NCBI RefSeq assembly: GCF_905163445.1
Contig: NC_053193.1
Span: 4,154,001-4,218,000 of the forward strand
Origin: Pararge aegeria
Lineage: Eukaryota > Arthropoda > Insecta > Lepidoptera > Nymphalidae
DNA: 64,000 bases
Reading direction: 5' to 3'
The notes beneath the pieces are model-generated. The model was given only the letters and a program-made list of their open reading frames with translations. It was not told the DNA's origin and did not search any database. Position 1 is the stretch's first letter. The number at the start of each line of letters is the position of its first letter. Shown one piece after another: positions 56,640 to 64,000 of this stretch. The position numbers were made by a program, and so were the translations under genes.

Positions 56640-58735
56640 CAATTAACTTTAAAAACACAAGTTCTTTTTATATCAACCTGGTTCACCAAAATATTTAATG
56701 TATTAAAGGAAAAGACTTAGAGATTGAATTGTTTTTAAATCATTTTAATATTAATTTCTTATGTATAACGGGACATTGGTTAAAAACTCATGAATACTTG
56801 TTTAATATTGGTAACCATCAGGTTGGTAGTTCGTTCACCAAGGTTACTGCGGTTCATGAGGGCTCATTAATTTTAATAGGGTTAAGGATAAAGTATTATA
56901 TAAGATATCTAAATCAAATAAAAAAAAATATTGTGTGCGGAGATTTTTATGTGAATATTTTAGAAAGTAGTTCACAAAGTTGCAGGTTACAAAATTTATT
57001 TAAAACTTACAATTTATCAAATATTTTTATGGAGATTACAAGAATAAATTCCACTAGCGCCACATGTTTAGATAATATTTTTACAAATGTAAACCCAATC
57101 GGTAAAATCGGTGTAATAAGTAAATTAGATTATGAAAAATTGGGAGAAAAAAATATCTAAACACAATATACAATTACTTTTGTGCCGACTTTTGTGTGAC
57201 ATCGGACCGATTGGAAAAAATGAGACTAAGCCTTATTAAGGACTAACCATTTCTACCATCTACAATTGAACCTAACAAAATGTACACTACTTTTTTTATA
57301 CATTTATTACAGTATTTTATTCTATTTTTACTAGTAAGTAAATAAATAAATAAATAAAAGTCCGTTATGATTTAAGAAATAATGGAAAAATGAGACTAAA
57401 CCTTATTAAGGATTTAACATTTCTACCATCTACAATGGATCCTAACAAAATGTACTCTACTTTCTTTAATACATTTATTAAATTGTATTTAATTTAATTT
57501 TTACTAGTAAGTCTGTTATGATTGCTGACACAATAGTTTTCAGTGAGTAGGCTACGATTGAACTCCATAAAAGCAGGCAAAGTTTATTATACGAACTGTA
57601 TGCAGAACGACAATATGATAACAGTGATGAGTTAAAAAAAAAAGTTCAATTATTTTCCAAGAATTTTAAACGAGATTGAGTTTTGGCCAAATCATTGTTT
57701 ATACAAAATAAAATAAAAAACAGCATTACTGTTATAAAACAACTTGTAAGATAATTAATGAGGAAACGGGAAGAGTATCACTGCGTACTAATGATTATAA
57801 ACTGAATGTAGAAAACAAACTTATAACGTCGGATTTAGAGGTTGCGACTACGTTTGAAACTTTCTTAACTGACATACCTGTCTCCACAACAAGATCATTA
57901 AACTCTTCACCAGGCACCGCTCTCTCTTTGTCGAAGGATAATGTGCCTGAATGTAAAAATACTTTTAAATTCAGACATGTTAGTAGCTCAGACGTTATAA
58001 AGGCCTTTAATTTAATAAATAATAGGAAAACAAATGATTTGTTGGGCATTGCCGTTAACGTCGTTAATTAATATAGTTGCACCCGACCTATTTTTTTTTT
58101 ACGTGTTCCTTCCTATTTTCCTCTGACATGACGGTCGTCTGTTCTAGGTCGGTACTTACAATTTCGCAGTTATTGTATTTGCTCTGTTTTGTGTATTCTC
58201 ATATAGGTACATTGAGGTGAAGATTTGTCATTCGGTGCACATTCTTATCTATCACGCTGATTATACGAGTATACTACTTTTACATTACATCAAATTACCT
58301 ACATATTAGTCTTACTTATTTTATAGTACTTACCTACAAGCTAATAATGTTTTACTATTATATTTTTTTTTTTCTTTTACAGTTATAATATTTTTTATTT
58401 TTTTATAAGTTATTATTCTATATTCATTTTTTTATTCCTCTCGATGATATCTCTCAAAGATATACCATATATAACAAAATCTTATTTTCTAAGTACAGTA
58501 GTATATTATGACTTATTCTAATATTTACCCGCTAATGTTTATAGTTAAGTGTTACTTTGATATACAGTTGGTGTACATTTACATGCACCCGACCTATCAT
58601 TCATATTTAATAATTGTATAGACTATGGTGTGTTTCCTGATTTGATGAAACACAGTAAATTAGCTTCAGTGCCTGTAATAAGGTCTACATGAATAAAACA
58701 TTTTTGAGTTTGAACTTGAATTTGTAGTATATTTA
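56640..58735 (+). pseudogene. Decayed CR1/jockey-like LINE with a nested insertion
   Basis: Remnants appear in order. The endonuclease domain comes first (frame 56729-57160: 'FLCITGHWLKTHEYLF', then 'KNIVCGDFYVNILESSSQSC' and 'SATCLDNIFTNV', the EEP 'GDFN' and 'LDNIFTN' motifs). A linker and RT start follow at about 57795-58060 ('VSSSDVIKAFNLINNRKTND'). A short RT piece comes after the nested insertion ('IFNNCIDYGVFPDLMKHSKL', about 58595-58680), then a 3' end 'aataaaacatttttgagtttgaacttgaatt'. The catalytic 'GDFN' reads GDFY and multiple frames are needed, so it is dead. It lies wholly in an intron of the chitinase-like gene. The minus-strand frame 57795-58049 is its antisense shadow. Confidence 0.75.
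58091..58583 (-). mobile_element. About 490-bp retroposed insert with a 13-14-bp target duplication
   Basis: 'tgcacccgacctat' occurs at 58078-58091 and again at 58584-58597, interrupting the LINE's RT frame, which continues across the two copies. The insert begins on the plus strand with about 10 T residues, i.e. a poly-A tail on the minus strand. This is the structure of a LINE-mobilised transcript. The insert contents are AT-rich and I do not recognise their source. Confidence 0.75.
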
Positions 58736-58797
58736 TTATTTATAGTTCCAAAACTGACAAGTGACAATAAACGTGCGTGTATTGTCGTAGTATATTG

Positions 58798-59026
58798 TAG
58801 CCATCGAGCCCAAAGTAAGCGTAGCTTGTGTTATGGATACCTAAGATGACTGATGAATATTTTTATAAGTAATATACATAAATACTTAAAATATTTAAAT
58901 AAACACCCAGACACTGAAAAAGATTCATGTTCATCACACAAATATTTTCTAGTTGTGGGAATCGAACCCACAAGCCTTGACTCAGAAAGCAGGGTCCATG
59001 CCCACTGTGCCAATCAGCAGTCAAAA
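58798..59026 (-). repeat. SINE family A, inverted, intronic
   Basis: 'agcccaaagtaagcgtagcttgtgttatgg' to 'gggaatcgaacccacaagcc' and 'cactgtgccaatcagcagtc'. A separate plus-strand tail fragment ('gtgtattgtcgtagtatatt', 58777-58796) abuts it, so two copies meet tail to tail. Confidence 0.82.
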
Positions 59027-59551
59027 TATTATATTTTTTTACAGTTTGCACAGACAAAAAACTAATAGTCAGCCAACGTTTTTTCATAATATTCTTCTTG
59101 GCTCCAAGCGGAACAAGACCGTGGTATTTGGAATTCCCTAGAAAACATGTCCCGATGATTAATTAGTCTTCTTGTAGTCTATTTATATTATCATGTAATT
59201 ACTGTCAGGATATACATACATCCGTGAGTGTGCTTAGGAATTTCGCAATCTTGTTCATCCGTCCCCATTCTACCACAGAAAAGCAAGACGCCGTAAGCGG
59301 TGGCATTATTTGTTGATTCAATCAACACGCACGAAACCTTTTTTATCTAAGTTCCTGATACTCGTAAGTACCGCTAGGATGTGGAACACCCTCCAGCAAC
59401 TGTTTCCTGCCACGTATTGAGGTATTCAAGGCAAGAGTGAATAGGCATTTTCTAGGCAAGCGCGCTCCAACCTAAAACTCATTGCTTTCTAATAGGCATG
59501 ATTGTTGCAAGTGCTGGCCTATTGCTAATAATTTTTTAAAATGTTTTTTAG

Positions 59552-59764
59552 GTTACTACGCCGATCCCGAGAACTGTCGCTGGTTCTTCGCTTGTCTGGA
59601 CCATGGCAAAGCTCCGCTCACTGCCTATGAGTTCCGCTGTCCCTTCGGCCTTGGATTCGACGCGGCTCGCTTGAAATGCGAGTGGCCGTGGCTGGTACCC
59701 GCTTGCGGGAACATCGCAAGATATGAGGCAGAGGCTTTTGGCTTCTCTGGTGCTGCTCTCACTG
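59552..59764 (+). CDS. Chitinase-like protein, CBM14 domain 2
   Basis: 213 bp after acceptor 'atgttttttag', finishing a Gly codon. It ends with one base of another Gly codon before 'gtaatt'. It encodes 'YYADPENCRWFFACLDHGKA' and 'YEFRCPFGLGFDAARLKCEW', then 'VPACG', giving Cys 2-6 of the second peritrophin-A domain; Cys1 is in the previous exon. Aromatic residues at the chitin-contact positions ('WFFAC') are present. The last residues (Ala/Gly/Phe) lead into the long tail. The GH18-CBM14-CBM14 order is read directly. Confidence 0.9.
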
Positions 59765-60304
59765 GTAATTATACCGTTATAACTATATTTCCGGACCGGT
59801 CACGATGGTCAATCTCGAGAGAGATTTTCCGCGGGCTCAAACACAGGTGCACTTTTCCTTCCCACACTCTCACTTAGAAAAATATATCAGGCGCAGTCCG
59901 ACAGCTTACGTGGTCTCCTCGACAAACTCCAGGCTCCGGCGTTTAAGAAAATCCATTACTATTCATTGGCCAGACCCGGGGATCAAACGTAACGGAATCT
60001 TCAGTTGAATATTATCGGCGCACTTTACAACCATAGTGTAACGTCAAGTACGCATATAATTAATGTCAATGTCCTGTTACCACCTAACCAAAAAGCTAGT
60101 AAATCCGACCCAACCAGCACTAGAGCAGCTCGGCGGTGGCCTCTTTTCTGGAAGCAAGTGTCTTTTGACTGCTCTGTCGTTTTAGCCATTGATAATTAAT
60201 GAGACAGCTAGGGACAAAAATTATTCCATATCTTGAAGGAATTTTTAAGAAGACATGGTTATTATAAAAAAAAAAAATTGTGTCTAACTTATGTACGCGC
60301 GTTA

Positions 60305-60691
60305 GAAGTTATGCTTCTTTGGCGTAAAAAGATAAAAAAAATATCTTACGCCTTATTCTACGTTTGTAGACAAAACGACTCTAACAATAGAAATAAGGTG
60401 TTTAAAACATTTTAAGTTTTATTATATAGCATTAACTAGTCAAATAAAGATTTAAATATCACAAACAAATATTTCTAAATAATTAAAGAAATGGTCATAA
60501 TAAATATAATTCAAGAAATAAACTCATTGAATCAATTAAATCACTAGAATGAGCCCGCAGACTATGACAATTCAAAGTGTATACTGTCAAACCTTATAGC
60601 TAACTTCAGGGTGTCGATTTTTTGTGACGGTGTGCGCGTAAAAATTTACTCTCATAATTTTTCCCTAACGCGCCAAAAGAAGCATAACTTC
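60305..60691. mobile_element. 387-bp element with ~20-bp terminal inverted repeats
   Basis: 'gaagttatgcttctttggcg' (60305-60324) is inverted as 'cgccaaaagaagcataacttc' (60671-60691). The right half shares about 150 bp with 2757-2925. There is no transposase; it is a probable MITE. It ends 90 bp before the final exon. Confidence 0.7.
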
Positions 60692-60781
60692 AAATTATTA
60701 TATATATAAATTATTTAGTTTGTAGTTTTTGAAAATCAAATACTGACTGAGCCTATAGTAATAATTTTTGTTTTTTTGCAG

Positions 60782-63700
60782 GTGCTGCCGGATTCCAAGG
60801 AAAGACAGCGGATTCAGTCAACATAGCAGGTCATCAGAGTTTAGTATCTGGAGCTTCATTGGATAATCTTGTAGGCATTCAAGGGGGATATTTATCGAAG
60901 GACGACATTCTTGATACCAATTATATTGCTTCCCAAGAAGCTGCCAGTTTAGGATTCGCTGGACCCGGCACGTATCAAATTGATGATGACTTTGCAATCG
61001 GAAGTTATGGTGAACAAAGTCGACACTCTTATAACATAATTGCAGCAGATGATATTAACAAGGGCCTTGGTCTCGTGCAAACCACAAATTACAATGGCGG
61101 TGAGAAATTTTCAAGCGGCTCTTTGATTTTAGACAACTATAGATTACCAGACAACAGAGCCAGTACTATAAGTGCTGCTCAAAGGTTAAGCACTAAAGCA
61201 GGCGGCGATTCCGGCAAATATAAAGGAAATAATGCTTACGTTGGAGCGTCACCGAAATATGATTCTCGATACAACGCCGGTGCGTACTATCGTAAAGAAA
61301 ACACTGGTAAATACGTTCATAACCCAGCAGGAGATCGTGCGAAACCATACGAACATCTCGACGTGCCTCCAGTACCTTACACACACATTGACACAAAATA
61401 CACACAAAGCGATGCTTTTGATACTGGAAGGTACAAAGGCACCACAGACAGTGGTTCGTACAGCCAAAGCTTTGCAGGAGGGTACGACTATCCGAAACCA
61501 GCAATAGCATTCAACGAGGAGCCTGGAAGATCTCAAAGCCTGTACAAGATTGATGGACAACTTGATGCGTATACCAGTGGAGCAACTGGAACTACCAGTG
61601 GTGCCACCAACACATATTACAGCAGTTACAGTAGTGGAAATGCTGGTGAATATATTAGTGATAGCGGAGATTATACAGGTGCGCCTCACGTTTTAACTGC
61701 TGGGGCAGTGAGAGTAGGCCTTGTCGGAAAAACTTCATTGATCGATACTAATTACGCCGACCAAGGCAATTATCAAGGTCAAACCTATAGTCAAGATGTA
61801 GTACATCATACCAATGTTGAACCTGGTGTTACTATAACCCAGTTTGGAACCTCCGCCCAAAATGATGGCTACAGTTACGTCACCAACCCAACATCCTCTG
61901 GAGTTCCAACAACAGCAACACCTTTGCCTGTTACGACTTACAAAACTACCTATCTACCTGCAGTACCAAAAAGCAGTATCAAACAAGTTTTCGGTTACAC
62001 CCAACCAGCTGTCACGTACGTTCAACCAACAATAGTACCAGTAAAACAAGTAATACCCGAAATTCAAGTTACCAACTATAACCAAGGTTCAAGCCAAGGT
62101 TATGAATTTGAAAATAAGGATTACTCTTCGACTTATAATACAGGATCAACCGGATACCATTACACAAAGCCTGTTGTTGCGTTTGAAGATAGCGGTTCAT
62201 ATACTACAGCAACTCCATCAGCTACTGTGATTTCTTACAAACCTCAAGGATTTGGACACCAGCAACAAACAATACATAAGGTAGAATCCGTCGGCTTCGA
62301 ATACTCAACTCCAAGGCCTGTTACTGAACCGCCATTTAGGAAACTAGTAGCTTATACTACTGGGACACCGGAAACTTACGTTCAACCTTCAGCGCAATCT
62401 TACAGTCAACAAACTCTACACAAAGTAGAATCTGGTAGCGTGTATACTCCATCGGTTGATGTTTCTAGTCAAGTTACAAATTCAGCTGTTAATTATGAAG
62501 TTCCGCAAACAGTCATACATTACTCTACACCCCAGCCAGCAGTCTCCGTGCAACCAGTAGTATCAACGTACCAACCACAATCATATAGCCAACAGACGCT
62601 TCATACAGTAGATAACAGTAAAGTTAACACTTACTCCCAAAGTCAACAAGAGCAAGGTTATGAATACCAACAACCGAACGTTTACGTCCAAAGTACGGGC
62701 ATTCAGTACTCTTCCGTAGCTCCTACAGTTTCTTATCAACCTCAAAGTTATAGCTCGCAAACTGTACAAAGATACAATACCCAGCAATATGTGCCAGTAT
62801 CGTCTACATCACGTCCGGTAACATCTACTCCTGTGACAGTATATGAAAACCCTCTTATCAAATATACAGTAAAAGCGACACCAGCGACATACGTAAGCCC
62901 TGCGTATACGTCTCAAGCATTCAGCCAACAAACTATTCATAGAGAAGATAGCAAATCCACAGCGGCTGGGTCCAATGGATATGAATATGTTTCTGGTACC
63001 AGATATCAGCAACCTCAGACTACTGTTTACAGTACTGCCCAACCTAGTATAACCGTTCAACCCCAGATTTACAGTCAACAAACATTACACCAAGTCGATG
63101 CAAGCCAAGTAAATAATTACGAAGGTTCATCCAACTCGGGCTATGAATACTCACAGCCTGCAGTCCAATTTGAACAAAAGTTCGTATCATCGACTCCGGC
63201 TCCAGCTGTCACCTCAACTTACAGGCCCCAAACGTACAGGCAAAACGTTGTTTCAACAACATCGTCTCCTAGTTACCTTTATCAGCTCAATGATGTAACT
63301 CTTAATCAAAACCCACTGTTAACGTATTCACAAAAGGTTGAGCCTGTCACATATGTTAAACCAACTCCCTCTGTATTTACGCAGTCATATCAACCTGTTC
63401 AACAAATAAGAACAAGCTACGTTAGTAAACCAGCTGAATATGAAGCAACAGCACAACAATCGTATGTAAGTCAAGGTTACTCTTACAGTCAACCAGAAAC
63501 CGTTAGTAACATTGCCACTTCTAATACAGCAAGTTATTCGGATGCAAGTGCTGTATCCCACCAGGTCTTCCATCAATCGCAAAGCGGTGGAAACGCTCAA
63601 TACGAAACAGGTAAAGATGTTGTATTTGTTTCAACGACGCCGTCTACTGTTATTTACGAAGATCACTACGCTGAATATGAAAGCCCAAAGAAAGTTGAAA

Positions 63701-64000
63701 CATACAAAGCACCAGACTACATACCGCCTAAACAGGAATACCAAGAAATAACATACTCGACTGCTTCAACACCGACCTATGATCAAAGAAGTTCAATAGT
63801 TCAAACTCAAGATCAGTATGACTATAGACCTGTGGATTACTCACAACAATTTGAAAGCTCAGCGCAGTTTACGGATTCCAAGTCTAGTTCAGGCTCTTCT
63901 CAAAATGTAGAATCTGTTCATTTCTCTTCGATTCCTGAAACAAAAACTACTTATCAGTACAATCAAGCAGCTTACCAATCACCTGAAATACAAGTAGCAT
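60782..64000 (+). CDS. Chitinase-like protein, giant Tyr/Gln-rich tail exon (runs off window)
   Basis: After acceptor 'gtttttttgcag' the frame continues from the previous exon and stays open for 3219 bp (1073 codons) to the window end, with no stop seen. The first 250 residues are Gly/Ser/Tyr/Asp-rich ('AAGFQGKTADSVNIAGHQSL'). From about 61900 the tail is dominated by Tyr, Gln, Ser, Thr, Val and Pro, with degenerate repeats of about 50-60 residues marked by 'YSQQT(L/I)H.V(E/D)' at about 62256, 62398, 62581, 62745 (weak), 62919 and 63067. There are no cysteines in the parts I translated and no transmembrane segment. Such composition is typical of extracellular, structurally disordered matrix proteins, and dityrosine cross-linking is a possibility (inference). 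Minus-strand open frames here are antisense shadows of the biased codon composition. Confidence 0.88.

Noticed and set aside
61193..61689. Minus-strand open frames of 105 and 146 codons (also 62581-63600)
   Set aside because: They lie antisense to the phase-continuous tail exon; the frames stay open because of the biased Tyr/Gln/Ser/Thr codons on the plus strand.
1..64000. CRISPR arrays, operons, bacterial promoters
   Set aside because: Tandem arrays here (742, 33034, 55722) lack unique spacers, and the genome is clearly eukaryotic with GT/AG introns.

Overview
The window looks like AT-rich insect chromosomal DNA, almost certainly from a lepidopteran and probably a nymphalid butterfly. The evidence is many copies of tRNA-derived SINEs with conserved Pol III box sequences, several LINE 3' tails, hAT-type MITEs with 8-bp target duplications, and a multi-exon gene with consensus GT/AG splice sites. 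The family name 'Metulj-like' for the commonest SINE is from memory and tentative. There is no bacterial gene, CRISPR array, rRNA or functional tRNA.

Layout. Positions 1-38400 contain no host exon that I can support. They hold unique AT-rich DNA, SINEs of three families (called A, B and C here), LINE 3' fragments, hAT MITEs, minisatellites and nested insertions. Positions 38402-43580 hold a nearly complete DIRS-like tyrosine-recombinase retrotransposon on the minus strand. It has ~203-bp inverted terminal repeats, an internal complementary region, a gag-like ORF1 split by a probable spliceosomal intron, an ORF2 encoding RT, RNase H and a methyltransferase-like region (broken by one frameshift), and an intact tyrosine recombinase ORF3. 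Positions 45424-64000 hold the 3' part of one plus-strand host gene. Eight exons in continuous reading phase are visible, and the last runs off the window.

The host gene encodes, in order: the C-terminal half of a GH18 chitinase-like domain whose catalytic acidic motif is replaced, two six-cysteine CBM14 (peritrophin-A) chitin-binding domains, and an at least 1073-residue Tyr/Gln/Ser/Thr-rich tail with degenerate repeats. The likely product is a secreted, chitin-binding, non-catalytic matrix or cuticle protein; secretion is inferred because the N-terminus is not visible. Its introns carry many of the same mobile elements. They include a 328-bp tandem duplication that copies a splice acceptor, a perfect 53-bp palindrome 31 bp before an exon, a palindromic hAT MITE beside a 123-bp tandem repeat, and a decayed LINE with a nested retroposed insert.

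The two most interesting items are the GH18 pseudoenzyme with its giant tail and the intron-bearing DIRS element whose internal complementary region encodes the joined termini.
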